This document shows, in pieces, positions 1 through 8,384 of a stretch of DNA of 64,000 bases. Below the pieces are notes generated by a model. The model did not search any database and was not told where the DNA came from. It was given only the letters and a program-made list of their open reading frames with translations. Source of the DNA: Tenacibaculum adriaticum (GTDB lineage: Bacteria > Bacteroidota > Bacteroidia > Flavobacteriales > Flavobacteriaceae); assembly GCF_008124875.1 (NCBI RefSeq), contig NZ_VNIA01000001.1, forward strand, positions 946,721 to 1,010,720, written 5' to 3'. The translations under genes were made by a program, and so were the position numbers. The stretch's first letter is position 1. Each line of letters starts with the position of its first letter.

Positions 1-306
1 CATGGCCTCTAATATTTTTTCAATATATGGTACGGCTATTCTAATTGCTTCAGGTGTTTCTTGTCTGTTAGATTTATATTCTGGAAAAACTTCATTTCTG
101 TCAACACTCCCACCTTTGTCAAAACACACAGCTAAATAATCAGGCTTTTCACGTTTTATAACATCTAATAATGAATTGGTAAAACCTAAGATTGCAGAAG
201 TATCCATTCCTTTAGAATTAATACGTGGGTTTTTAATAAAGGCATAATATCCTCTAAAAATAAGTGCATATGCGTCGAGTAAAAAAAGTCTTTTTTTGTT
301 AATCAT
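1..306 (-). CDS. polA: DNA polymerase I, N-terminal part (partial, runs off the window)
   Basis: The minus strand reads as 102 codons beginning MINKKRLFLLDAYALIFRGY at 306 and staying open to base 1. The LLDAYALIFRGYYAF segment and the following CFDKGG..R.E.FP.YK.NR motif are typical of the 5'-3' exonuclease (FEN-like) domain that opens bacterial DNA polymerase I, which removes RNA primers and fills gaps in repair. Only this first domain is visible; the polymerase domain lies beyond the window. The gene is divergent from the metallophosphoesterase at 412. Identification rests on recognised motifs and is fairly secure. Confidence 0.9.
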   Translation of the reverse strand, partial: MINKKRLFLLDAYALIFRGYYAFIKNPRINSKGMDTSAILGFTNSLLDVIKREKPDYLAVCFDKGGSVDRNEVFPEYKSNRQETPEAIRIAVPYIEKILEAM

Positions 307-381
307 TTTAGGTGTATGTTGAAGAAGGTAAAGCTACAAAACTTTAACAAGACATTAAAAATCATTTTTTGTTATTAGCCG

Positions 382-389
382 TATCTTTG
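382..389 (+). promoter_or_regulatory. Candidate -7 promoter element (TATCTTTG)
   Basis: TATCTTTG matches the Bacteroidetes -7 consensus TAnnTTTG and ends 22 bases before the ATG at 412. No good TTTG lies at the expected -33 distance, so only half of the promoter is supported. Confidence 0.45.
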
Positions 390-411
390 TAACGAACATA
401 AAAAAGAATAT

Positions 412-1635
412 ATGCCCCGTTGGATAATTTCATCTATTATTTTTTCAGTTGTAATAATTATGCTTGAATTGTATGCTTTTCAGGCAATTAAAATGATGAC
501 CAATAATAAGATCTTTCGTTATGTTTGGTTGATGATTGGAGTATTTGCTTATGTAAATTTTTTCATAACTATTTTTGGATATGAGAGAAGTGATGGACAA
601 ACTAAAGAGTTTCAATGGGCTGTTGGATTGTTGCTTTTAGCGTTACTACCAAAGTTGATTATTGTGTTTTTTATGTTTGGGGAAGATATAGTGCGTGGAG
701 CTCAAAAAGGAATCTCCTATTTTTCTCCCGGAGAAACAGAAGCTTTGGCAGGGCGTAGAAAATTTATTGCGCAAATTGCATTGGGTATTGCTGCTTTGCC
801 TTTTACCAGTTTGTTATATGGAATGGTTAGAGGAAAGCACAACTACAAAGTCTTAAAATATCAATTGCCTTTTAAAGATTTACCTGAGGCTTTTGATGGG
901 TTTACCATTACACAAATTACAGATATTCATTCTGGAAGTTTTACGAATAAAGAAAAAATTCAATATGGAGTAGATTTAATTAATGAGCAAAAATCGGATA
1001 TACTGCTTTTTACAGGGGATATTGTCAATAATTTTGCTCATGAAATGGATGATTGGGTGGATGTTTTTAAACAATTACATGCTCCAATAGGTAAATATTC
1101 GATTCTTGGGAATCATGATTATGGTGATTATTCTGATTGGAAATCAGAAGAGGATAAAGAAGAAAATTTTAAAGCAGTAAAGGATATTCACCCAAAAATA
1201 GGATTTGATTTATTGTTAAATGAACATCGATATATAGAAAAAGATGGACAAAAAATAGCTTTAGTTGGTGTTGAGAATTGGGGAAAAGGTTTTAAAAAAG
1301 CAGGAGATTTAAAACAAGCAACTTCAGGAATACAAAAAGAAGATTTTAAAATTTTAATGAGCCATGATCCTAGTCATTGGGAGTATGAAGTAAAAGAAGA
1401 TGATTTTAATTATCATTTAACCTTAAGTGGGCATACTCACGGATTACAGTTTGGAATTGAAATTCCTGGTTTTATAAAATGGAGCCCAGCTCAATACGTA
1501 TATAAACAATGGGCAGGTTTGTATGAAGAATTTGGAAGATACATAAATGTAAACAGAGGGTTTGGATATCACGCTTTTCCTGGTAGAGTAGGGATTTGGC
1601 CAGAAATAACAGTGATAGAGTTGAAAAAAGCGTGA
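412..1635 (+). CDS. Membrane-anchored metallophosphoesterase
   Basis: A 407-residue protein whose first ~150 residues are membrane segments, followed by a calcineurin-type phosphoesterase domain. The metal-binding blocks are visible in order: D-x-H in ITDIHSGS, GD in FTGDIVNN, GNHD in ILGNHDYGDY, a histidine in LMSHDPSHW, and GHTHG near residue 345. This layout (N-terminal membrane part, external dimetal hydrolase) matches the YkuE-like family, some members of which are linked to cell-envelope phospholipid or UDP-sugar hydrolysis. The substrate cannot be read from the sequence. The gene stands alone between divergent polA and a small thioredoxin-like gene. Confidence 0.85.
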   Translation: MPRWIISSIIFSVVIIMLELYAFQAIKMMTNNKIFRYVWLMIGVFAYVNFFITIFGYERSDGQTKEFQWAVGLLLLALLPKLIIVFFMFGEDIVRGAQKGISYFSPGETEALAGRRKFIAQIALGIAALPFTSLLYGMVRGKHNYKVLKYQLPFKDLPEAFDGFTITQITDIHSGSFTNKEKIQYGVDLINEQKSDILLFTGDIVNNFAHEMDDWVDVFKQLHAPIGKYSILGNHDYGDYSDWKSEEDKEENFKAVKDIHPKIGFDLLLNEHRYIEKDGQKIALVGVENWGKGFKKAGDLKQATSGIQKEDFKILMSHDPSHWEYEVKEDDFNYHLTLSGHTHGLQFGIEIPGFIKWSPAQYVYKQWAGLYEEFGRYINVNRGFGYHAFPGRVGIWPEITVIELKKA

Positions 1636-1721
1636 TTTTTTAACATTATTAATGATAATATAATAGTTACATAATAAAAAAGTGTTATTTTTAGGCGCTC
1701 TACAGATAAAATTTATGTAAA

Positions 1722-2015
1722 ATGACAAAGTTTGGAGAAATTATTAGTATAAATAAACCTGTACTTATAGATTTTTATTTTGATTGGGAAGATGTAGATA
1801 TGAACATAGATACACTTCGTGATGTTGCTGCAGCATTAGGAGATAAGGCAAAAGTGATAAAAATCGATATTAAAAAGAATGAAATTCTAGCAGATGCTTT
1901 ACGAGTAAAAGGAAATCCTACCTTTATGATTTATAAAAATGGGGAAATGAAGTGGAGGCAAACAGGAGAGCAAGACGCGAATACTTTAATAGGGCTGGTT
2001 CAGCAATACGTTTAA
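1722..2015 (+). CDS. Thioredoxin-fold protein lacking the CxxC active site
   Basis: A 97-residue protein with the thioredoxin pattern: strand VLIDFYFDW at the usual active-site position, then a helix, strand KVIKIDIKKN, the cis-proline loop GNPTFMIYKNG and a C-terminal helix. Where thioredoxin has WCGPC this protein has DWEDVDMN, and it contains no cysteine at all. It therefore cannot do thiol-disulfide exchange and may be a structural or binding version of the fold. It ends just before a strong terminator shared with the convergent DUF2723 gene. Confidence 0.75.
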   Translation: MTKFGEIISINKPVLIDFYFDWEDVDMNIDTLRDVAAALGDKAKVIKIDIKKNEILADALRVKGNPTFMIYKNGEMKWRQTGEQDANTLIGLVQQYV

Positions 2016-2040
2016 GTTAACTAAAAAAAGATAAATAAAA

Positions 2041-2070
2041 AAGCGGTTGAATAATTTCAACCGCTTTTTT
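2041..2070. terminator. Bidirectional intrinsic terminator
   Basis: An 11-bp stem AAGCGGTTGAA/TTCAACCGCTT with a four-base loop is flanked by A and T runs on both sides. It can end the thioredoxin-like gene on the plus strand and the DUF2723 gene on the minus strand. Confidence 0.85.
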
Positions 2071-2075
2071 ATTGT

Positions 2076-5000
2076 TTAAGGTTTTATGGTGTCTAAAACC
2101 TGAGTTTCTTCTGGTTCAGGTTCTGGCATTAAATGTTTAAAGAGTTCTACGTTGTTTATAAAACCATCTTGTAATTTTTTAACGTAGTCTCTGTCGCTGT
2201 CGTACTTATCGACTTGATTAATTACGTTTCTATACATATAAAGATTTGTGTCTAAATCATCAATAATTAAATCAACATCACTTTCTTTATATGTACTATA
2301 ATGCAATAAACGTTGTTGAAAAATATCAATTAATGTTTCGCTAGTTTCACGAGCTTTGTCTTTATCTCCTATTCTGTAGTATAATTCTGGATATCCTAAA
2401 GAAATACTATAATGCCCAAAATCTCTAATTGGCATTTTGTATAATGAAAGGTCTAAAACATCTTTTGCTTGAACTGAATCTCCTTCAACAAGAAATTCTT
2501 CAGATAAACGCATTAAATTATTACGCATAGAAATAGCGTTACGTTTAGTTTGTTCATCTAAATAGATTTTACCGTTATTAATTGTCTTCCAATCCCACTT
2601 TTTAATATTGGCATACATTTTTTCTGGATCAATTCTTCCCATGTCAAACATCGATTTGTCTTTGTTAGGAGTTTTTATAGGAACCAGTTTAAAGGCCATC
2701 CCATCTAACTGTAAATAATCTTTCATCCAAATATACTCTTCATCAGCATTTGCACCGCCTGTAAAATAAATTGGGCGTTTCCAATCAAAATTATTTAAGA
2801 TGTCTAACATCAAAATACGATTTTTGGTTAAGCCTTGTCTATCTACTGTTATATCTATATAATCGACTATTTTGTCAGCATCTTTAGCTGCAACAATTCC
2901 GTATTTAAGAGCATTTTTTTTGTTTACAGGCACTCTAATTTTGTTAGTCGGGTAAATCTTTTCACGTTGCCCGTTTTCAGTCTCAAAATAGGTTGCGTCG
3001 TTATCACTAGCAATCCAACGCATAAAGTCATTTAACGGTAATACAGAATCTTTTAATTGTGGATGTGGCATGTGATAGGCAACATCTAGTGTTCCATATT
3101 TATATTGATCGTGTGTTAATTTAGATGGAATAGGATCTGCATCGTATGTTTTTTTCTTCATTTGGTCGATATACCAATCGGTAGCAAAAAGACTTGTATT
3201 TACTAGTTTAATATCGGTACGAACTCCTTCCATTTGCTGCATATACCAAAGCGGAAAAGTATCATTATCTCCAATGGTAAATAGAATAGCATTAGGATCA
3301 CAACTTTCTAAGTACGTTTGGGCATTTAATTGTGCAGTATAACGATCTCCTCTATCATGATCATCCCAATTTTGGAAGCCCATTAAAGTTGGAACAGCTA
3401 ATAAAGAAACTACAGAAATTGCAATAGCAACGATTTCTTTTTTGGCGTATTTTTTTAATGAATCATACAATGCTAATACCCCAAACCCAATCCAAATCGC
3501 AAAAACATAGAAAGAGCCTACCACAGCATAATCACGTTCACGAGGTTCAAAAGGTTTTGGATTCGTGTAAAATATAATAGCAAACCCTGTAAAAACAAAG
3601 AAGAGTGTTAATACATAAAAATTCTTCTTATCTTCTTTAATATGATATAATAAACCAATAATTCCTAAAATTAAAGGTAAGAAAAAGTAAGTATTTCTTC
3701 CCTTATTATTCTTCACATCGTCTGGTAAGTCTTGTTGGGAACCTAAACGGATTTCATCAATAAAATCAATTCCACTTAACCAATTTCCGTTTTCAACATC
3801 TAAATGGCCCTGAGAATCGTTTTGGCGTCCTACAAAGTTCCACATAAAATAACGTCCATACATGTATCCGAATTGATAATCAAACATAAATTTTATGTTT
3901 TCGATAAAGGTTGGTTTACGAGATGCGCGTGCAGGGATACCTGCTATTTGCTTGTAATATTGTTCAGATCCTGGATCTACCATTCTTGGTATAAAACCTT
4001 TATGTTTATCTGACCAATTTGGTAAAGCATCTTTATAATTGTTTACAATTTCATATTTACCATTACGCTTTTCGTATTTTGGCTTATCATCTTTGTAAGG
4101 ATTTGAAGCGTCTTGTTCTCTTTGGTATGAGAAAGAATAGTATTTGTCATAAAAAACATTAGCATCTCCATATTGTTCACGGTTATAATAAGCTAATAAT
4201 TCACGGGCACTTGAGGGATTGTTTTCATTGATAATGGTGTCTGCATTAGCACGGATAGGTAACATTAACCAAGATGAAAACCCAATCATTAAGAATAAGA
4301 TAGATAATATTAGAGTGTTCGCAGTAAATAATTCTTTTTCACGAGTGTGTTTTAATCCGAAGTAAAAGAGTGCTATTAAAACAATACCTCCAATAATAGT
4401 TCCTGAGTTATAAGGTAAGCCAATACTATTAATGAAGAATAATTCCGATACACTAAAGAATTTTAACGTAAAAGGGAATAAAAATTTAAAGACAAAAGCT
4501 AAAACTAAAATGGCAATTAATGATGCAATAGCTGTAGTTTTTAGATTAATATCTTTGTATGTCTTAAAGAAATATAACATTACAATTGAAGGGATTACCA
4601 ATAAAGATAAAATATGTACTCCAAAAGATAACCCAACGACAAAACTGATAATGACTAGCCACTTATTACCTCTTGGACTGTTGATTTCACTTTCCCATTT
4701 TAAACCTAACCAAAATAAGATTGCCATCAAAAATGAAGACATTGCGTATACTTCTCCTTCAACGGCACTGAACCAATAACTATCTGAAAAAGTATAGGCT
4801 AATGCACCAACTAAACCACTACCTAAAACAGCAATTTTTTCACCAACACTAAACTTACCATTTTTAATTGCTGCTTTTTTAGCTAAATTAGTAATAGTCC
4901 AAAACATAAAAAGAATGGTAAAAGCACTAGCTAAAGCTGACATAAAGTTGACCATTTTTGCCCATTGGCTAGGGTCATTTGTAAACATTGCGAAAAATGC

Positions 5001-5189
5001 ACCCAACATTTGAAAAAGAGGAGCTCCCGGTGGATGCCCTACTTCTAACTTTACAGCAGTAGAAATATATTCGCCACAATCCCAAGAACTTACTGTGGGT
5101 TCAAGAGTTAAAGTGTATGTAATTAGAGCAATAGCAAATGAAACCCATCCTAAAATAGTATTCCATTTTTTATAATTAAATTGGTTCAT
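2076..5189 (-). CDS. Large DUF2723 multi-spanning membrane protein (GT-C-like)
   Basis: A 1037-residue protein with about a dozen hydrophobic segments in the first ~600 residues and a soluble C-terminal half. The opening TLEPTVSSWDCGEYISTA and the HPPGAPLF motif are signatures of DUF2723, a family with the architecture of GT-C glycosyltransferases; the vertebrate relative TMEM260 is a protein O-mannosyltransferase. An acidic residue in the WDCGE motif sits where GT-C enzymes keep their catalytic aspartate or glutamate. A role in envelope protein O-glycosylation is inferred by family, not shown. The gene is monocistronic and ends in the shared terminator at 2041-2070. Confidence 0.8.
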   Translation of the reverse strand: MNQFNYKKWNTILGWVSFAIALITYTLTLEPTVSSWDCGEYISTAVKLEVGHPPGAPLFQMLGAFFAMFTNDPSQWAKMVNFMSALASAFTILFMFWTITNLAKKAAIKNGKFSVGEKIAVLGSGLVGALAYTFSDSYWFSAVEGEVYAMSSFLMAILFWLGLKWESEINSPRGNKWLVIISFVVGLSFGVHILSLLVIPSIVMLYFFKTYKDINLKTTAIASLIAILVLAFVFKFLFPFTLKFFSVSELFFINSIGLPYNSGTIIGGIVLIALFYFGLKHTREKELFTANTLILSILFLMIGFSSWLMLPIRANADTIINENNPSSARELLAYYNREQYGDANVFYDKYYSFSYQREQDASNPYKDDKPKYEKRNGKYEIVNNYKDALPNWSDKHKGFIPRMVDPGSEQYYKQIAGIPARASRKPTFIENIKFMFDYQFGYMYGRYFMWNFVGRQNDSQGHLDVENGNWLSGIDFIDEIRLGSQQDLPDDVKNNKGRNTYFFLPLILGIIGLLYHIKEDKKNFYVLTLFFVFTGFAIIFYTNPKPFEPRERDYAVVGSFYVFAIWIGFGVLALYDSLKKYAKKEIVAIAISVVSLLAVPTLMGFQNWDDHDRGDRYTAQLNAQTYLESCDPNAILFTIGDNDTFPLWYMQQMEGVRTDIKLVNTSLFATDWYIDQMKKKTYDADPIPSKLTHDQYKYGTLDVAYHMPHPQLKDSVLPLNDFMRWIASDNDATYFETENGQREKIYPTNKIRVPVNKKNALKYGIVAAKDADKIVDYIDITVDRQGLTKNRILMLDILNNFDWKRPIYFTGGANADEEYIWMKDYLQLDGMAFKLVPIKTPNKDKSMFDMGRIDPEKMYANIKKWDWKTINNGKIYLDEQTKRNAISMRNNLMRLSEEFLVEGDSVQAKDVLDLSLYKMPIRDFGHYSISLGYPELYYRIGDKDKARETSETLIDIFQQRLLHYSTYKESDVDLIIDDLDTNLYMYRNVINQVDKYDSDRDYVKKLQDGFINNVELFKHLMPEPEPEETQVLDTIKP

Positions 5190-5347
5190 AGTCTAGTTAA
5201 AATGTCGTTGCGAATGTACTAATTTATTTTTGCCTTTTTTTAATTGTAAATGTGTGTAAAATTCTTAAAACAAAAATATTCTTTTGATTATATTTGCAGG
5301 ATAGAATGGAGGTAAAATTCTGTTAAATAAAAAAAAATAAAAAAATG

Positions 5348-5378
5348 TTTGCAAATTTAAAAGATTACTTTAAATTTG
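5348..5378 (+). promoter_or_regulatory. Promoter of tRNA-Gln (TTTG-N19-TAAATTTG)
   Basis: TTTG at 5348-5351 and TAAATTTG at 5371-5378 are separated by exactly 19 bases, a perfect Bacteroidetes housekeeping promoter. The tRNA begins 18 bases after the -7 box, so transcription should start about ten bases before the mature 5' end. Confidence 0.85.
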
Positions 5379-5395
5379 CACCCGCAATAAGCAAT

Positions 5396-5466
5396 TGGCC
5401 TATGGTGTAATGGTAACACAGCGGTTTTTGGTACCGTCGTTCAAGGTTCGAGTCCTTGTAGGCCAA
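5396..5466 (+). tRNA. tRNA-Gln (anticodon UUG)
   Basis: A full cloverleaf is visible: acceptor TGGCCTA pairs with TAGGCCA, the T arm contains GGTTCGAGTCC, and the anticodon stem GCGGT/ACCGT holds loop TTTTGGT with TTG at positions 34-36. That anticodon reads CAA (Gln). CCA is not encoded. It stands alone behind its own promoter and ahead of a terminator. Confidence 0.95.
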
Positions 5467-5470
5467 CAAA

Positions 5471-5497
5471 AAAACTCTCACGAAAGTGAGAGTTTTT
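5471..5497. terminator. Intrinsic terminator with GAAA tetraloop
   Basis: CTCTCAC-GAAA-GTGAGAG followed by six T and preceded by a run of A. It terminates the tRNA on the plus strand and can also serve the convergent universal stress protein gene. Confidence 0.85.
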
Positions 5498-5523
5498 TGT
5501 TTTTCATTATTTTGAAAAAAAAA

Positions 5524-6351
5524 TTAAATTTTAAAAGTTAGCATAGGTTGCGAAACTCTTTTTGATAAATGTTTGGTAATACTCCCGTTAAAAATATGAG
5601 AAATACCACTTCTTCCATGGGTTCCTAATGCAATCATATCAGAATTTATTTCGTTTGCAAAATTTAAAATTCCTTTTTCAACAGAAGAATCATTGTATAC
5701 ATTAATGCTGTACTTTGGAATATTGTAATTTTTGATAAAATTTTTAATTCTTTTTATTGATTCTTGTGTGCTCTCAAACTTTTGTGGAGTATTTACTTTA
5801 AGTAAATGAATTTCACTTTTAAATTCACGAGTAAAATCAAGTAGTTTTTTTAGGGCTTTGTCTTTTCCTTCTTTAAAACTAGAGGCAAAAACTAGTTTCT
5901 CAGGTTTGAATTTTTCTTCAGCATTTTTTACTACTAAAACAGGTGATTTTGAGGTTCTTACTATTTTTTCGGTGTTTGATCCAATGAGGATTTCTTCTAT
6001 TTTAGAATGACCTTTAGATCCCATAACAATTAAATCTGCACCAATTTTTTCACTATAGCTTCGAATGCCTTCAAAGGGGTTTTGAAAACGAATGGAATGT
6101 TTCACCCCTGCATTTTTTGGGAAAAACTTTGCTTTGTAGTCAATCATTCGGTCTCGAACTTTTCGAATATACAGCATGCTTTCAGGTATGCTAAAGTTAC
6201 TTCCGGAAACCATATCCACAACACCCGTTGGTAATTCAATCATGTGTAATAAATGGATTTCACTGTCAGACTTTCTTGCAATTCTTGAAGCTAATTTTGA
6301 GGCGTATTCTGAACATGGGGAAAAATCAATAGGTATTAATATTTTTTTCAT
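5524..6351 (-). CDS. Universal stress protein, tandem two-domain
   Basis: The start was set at MKKILIPIDFS (6351), because the longer frame upstream is non-typical sequence crossing the promoter region. The resulting 275 residues hold two UspA domains. The first has GSKGHSKIEEILIGSNTEKI and the second GTHGRSGISHIFNGSITKHL, both fitting the ATP-binding G-2x-G-9x-G-(S/T) pattern. Double-domain USPs are common in flavobacteria and are associated with stress or dormancy. The gene is divergent from the rimP operon and has no co-transcribed neighbours. Confidence 0.88.
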   Translation of the reverse strand: MKKILIPIDFSPCSEYASKLASRIARKSDSEIHLLHMIELPTGVVDMVSGSNFSIPESMLYIRKVRDRMIDYKAKFFPKNAGVKHSIRFQNPFEGIRSYSEKIGADLIVMGSKGHSKIEEILIGSNTEKIVRTSKSPVLVVKNAEEKFKPEKLVFASSFKEGKDKALKKLLDFTREFKSEIHLLKVNTPQKFESTQESIKRIKNFIKNYNIPKYSINVYNDSSVEKGILNFANEINSDMIALGTHGRSGISHIFNGSITKHLSKRVSQPMLTFKI

Positions 6352-6417
6352 AATCCAGAGTGTTTTGTTAAATTTATAAAGTGTACTAAATATACGAAAA
6401 AAACTGGCATACAATGA

Positions 6418-6449
6418 TTTGTATATTTGTAAATATCTTACTATATTTG
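6418..6449 (+). promoter_or_regulatory. Promoter of rimP-nusA-infB (TTTG-N20-TATATTTG)
   Basis: TTTG at 6418-6421 and TATATTTG at 6442-6449 are 20 bases apart. The predicted start near 6456 gives a leader of about 55 nt that contains the hairpin at 6478-6495. Confidence 0.75.
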
Positions 6450-6477
6450 CACAGAATTTAATAAAAAAAGAAAATGA

Positions 6478-6502
6478 AGGGGACGTATGTCCCCTCTTTT
6501 TA
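6478..6502 (+). terminator. Terminator-like hairpin in the rimP leader (possible attenuator)
   Basis: AGGGGAC-GTAT-GTCCCCT is a perfect 7-bp GC-rich stem followed by CTTTTTAT, nine bases short of the chosen rimP start at 6511. In shape it is an intrinsic terminator placed inside the leader of its own operon, so it could attenuate transcription or shield the start codon. Confidence 0.6.
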
Positions 6503-6510
6503 TACCTAAA

Positions 6511-6972
6511 ATGAATCAAGAAAAGGTAAAAATACTATTACAGGAGGCGTTAGATGAAAATCAATCTTTATATTTGATTGACTTACAGTTTCTTGCTAAT
6601 GGAAAGATAAAAGTGATTGTTGATGGGGATTCGGGAATTCCTTTAAGTGAATGTGTTCGAATTAGTAGAAATATAGAACATAATTTAGATAGAGAAGAAG
6701 AGGATTTTTCTTTAGAAGTTACCTCTCCAGACATATCACACCCTCTAAAAATAAAACGTCAGTACATAAAAAATATTGATAGGGTTTTAAAAGTAAAAAC
6801 TCAAGTTGAAGATTTTGAAGGGATTTTAAAAGAAGTTTTGGATGAAGCTATTACTCTAAAATGGGAAGCTAGAGAGCCAAAGCCAATAGGAAAAGGGAAG
6901 CATACGGTGGAAAAATCGGTTTCAATACCATATGCAGATATTATAGAAGCAAAAGTGAAGATTATATTTTAA
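6511..6972 (+). CDS. rimP: Ribosome maturation factor RimP
   Basis: A 153-residue protein needed for maturation of the 30S subunit. It has the RimP layout: an N-terminal alpha/beta domain with IKVIVDGDSGI and an S..SR.IE..LD motif (ECVRISRNIEHNLDREE), EVTSPDISHPLK (the family's EVSSPG..RPL block), and a C-terminal SH3-like barrel. The ATG at 6511 was preferred to an in-frame ATG at 6487, because the latter lies inside the leader hairpin and adds residues not typical of the family. It precedes nusA by 11 bases, the usual bacterial order. Confidence 0.92.
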   Translation: MNQEKVKILLQEALDENQSLYLIDLQFLANGKIKVIVDGDSGIPLSECVRISRNIEHNLDREEEDFSLEVTSPDISHPLKIKRQYIKNIDRVLKVKTQVEDFEGILKEVLDEAITLKWEAREPKPIGKGKHTVEKSVSIPYADIIEAKVKIIF

Positions 6973-6983
6973 TAAGAGAGAAA

Positions 6984-8240
6984 ATGGAAAATATTGATTT
7001 AATTGAATCATTTTCAGATTTTAAAGACAATAAAAGTATAGACAGAGTTACATTAATGTCTATTTTAGAAGAAGTATTTCGTACTGCACTAAAACGTAAG
7101 TTTGGTTCAGATGATAACTTTGATATTATTATCAATCCTGATAAAGGAGATTTAGAAATTTGGAGAAATAGAGTAGTAGTAGCAGATGGTTTTTCTGAAG
7201 ATGATAATGAGGAGATCGAATTAACAGAAGCAAGAAAAATTGAACCAGATTTTGAAATAGGAGAAGATGTTTCTGAGGAAGTTAAATTGATAGATTTAGG
7301 AAGGCGTGCTATTTTAGCATTGCGCCAAAACTTGATTTCTAAGATTCATGAACATGACAGTACTAACATTTTTAAACAATTTAAAGAGTTAGAAGGTGAA
7401 TTATATAGTGCAGAAGTGCATCATATACGTCATAATGCCGTAATTTTGCTTGATGATGAAGGAAATGAAATCGTTTTACCAAAAAGTGAGCAAATCCGTT
7501 CAGATTTTTTTAGAAAAGGAGATGCCGTAAGAGGGGTAATTAAATCGGTAGAATTAAGAGGTAATAAACCAGCAATTATTATGTCTAGAACTTCTCCAGA
7601 ATTTTTGGTTAAATTATTTGAACAAGAAATTCCTGAAGTTTTTGACGGATTAATTACAATAGAAGGAGTTGCAAGAATACCAGGAGATAAAGCTAAAGTA
7701 GCTGTAGATAGTTACGATGATAGAATAGATCCTGTTGGAGCATGTGTTGGAGTTAAAGGATCCCGTATTCACGGTATCGTTCGTGAGTTAGGAAACGAAA
7801 ATATAGATGTAATTAATTACACTAAAAATGAACAATTATATATCTCAAGAGCTTTAAGTCCTGCAAAAGTAACTTCTGTAGAAATTAAAATGTACGAGGA
7901 GGAAAAAGATGGTAAAAAAGGACGTGTAAGTGTCTTATTAAAGCCAGAAGAGGTTTCAAAAGCAATTGGTCGTTCGGGAGTAAATATTCGTTTAGCGAGT
8001 CAGTTAACAGGATATGAAATTGACGTTCAAAGAGAAGGATTAGAAGAGGAAGATGTAGAGTTAACAGAATTTTCTGATGAAATCGAAGCATGGGTAATAG
8101 CAGAATTCAAAAAAATTGGTTTAGATACTGCGAAAAGTGTTTTAGATAAAGATGTTACCGAGTTGGTGAAAAGAACCGATTTAGAAGAAGAAACTATTAT
8201 GGATGTTCAACGAATTTTAAGAGAAGAATTCGAGGACTAA
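6984..8240 (+). CDS. nusA: Transcription termination/antitermination factor NusA
   Basis: A 418-residue protein that binds RNA polymerase and RNA to modulate pausing and termination. The N-terminal polymerase-binding domain (1-125) is followed by an S1 domain (~130-200) and two KH domains, with DPVGACVGVKGSRI and EVSKAIGRSGVNIRLAS carrying the G-x-x-G loops. A short acidic C-terminal tail ends at 418, so the tandem acidic repeats of the E. coli protein are missing, as is normal in many phyla. It is the second gene of the rimP-nusA-infB operon. Confidence 0.95.
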   Translation: MENIDLIESFSDFKDNKSIDRVTLMSILEEVFRTALKRKFGSDDNFDIIINPDKGDLEIWRNRVVVADGFSEDDNEEIELTEARKIEPDFEIGEDVSEEVKLIDLGRRAILALRQNLISKIHEHDSTNIFKQFKELEGELYSAEVHHIRHNAVILLDDEGNEIVLPKSEQIRSDFFRKGDAVRGVIKSVELRGNKPAIIMSRTSPEFLVKLFEQEIPEVFDGLITIEGVARIPGDKAKVAVDSYDDRIDPVGACVGVKGSRIHGIVRELGNENIDVINYTKNEQLYISRALSPAKVTSVEIKMYEEEKDGKKGRVSVLLKPEEVSKAIGRSGVNIRLASQLTGYEIDVQREGLEEEDVELTEFSDEIEAWVIAEFKKIGLDTAKSVLDKDVTELVKRTDLEEETIMDVQRILREEFED

Positions 8241-8384
8241 ATAAACTGATTTATTTCAGTATATTATAATAAGGATGTCATGTTCCTTTTTCCTTTAGAA
8301 ATAAAACCTGACAAAAAATAGAAAAAGAGCATAACTATACCGTGTATAAAGTGTGTTTTTTCAATAAAAAGTATAAAACAATTT

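Noticed and set aside
6487..6510. Upstream start codon for rimP
   Set aside because: It falls inside the leader hairpin and adds eight residues not typical of RimP; the ATG at 6511 gives the family N-terminus.
6352..6519. N-terminal extension of the universal stress protein
   Set aside because: The 56 extra codons are aromatic-rich, cross the rimP promoter region on the other strand, and precede the canonical MKKILIPIDFS start.
8241..8384. Possible small RNA or extra promoter between nusA and infB
   Set aside because: Only a weak 5-bp stem (ACTGA/TCAGT) is visible, with no T run and no TAnnTTTG box; nothing supports a separate element.
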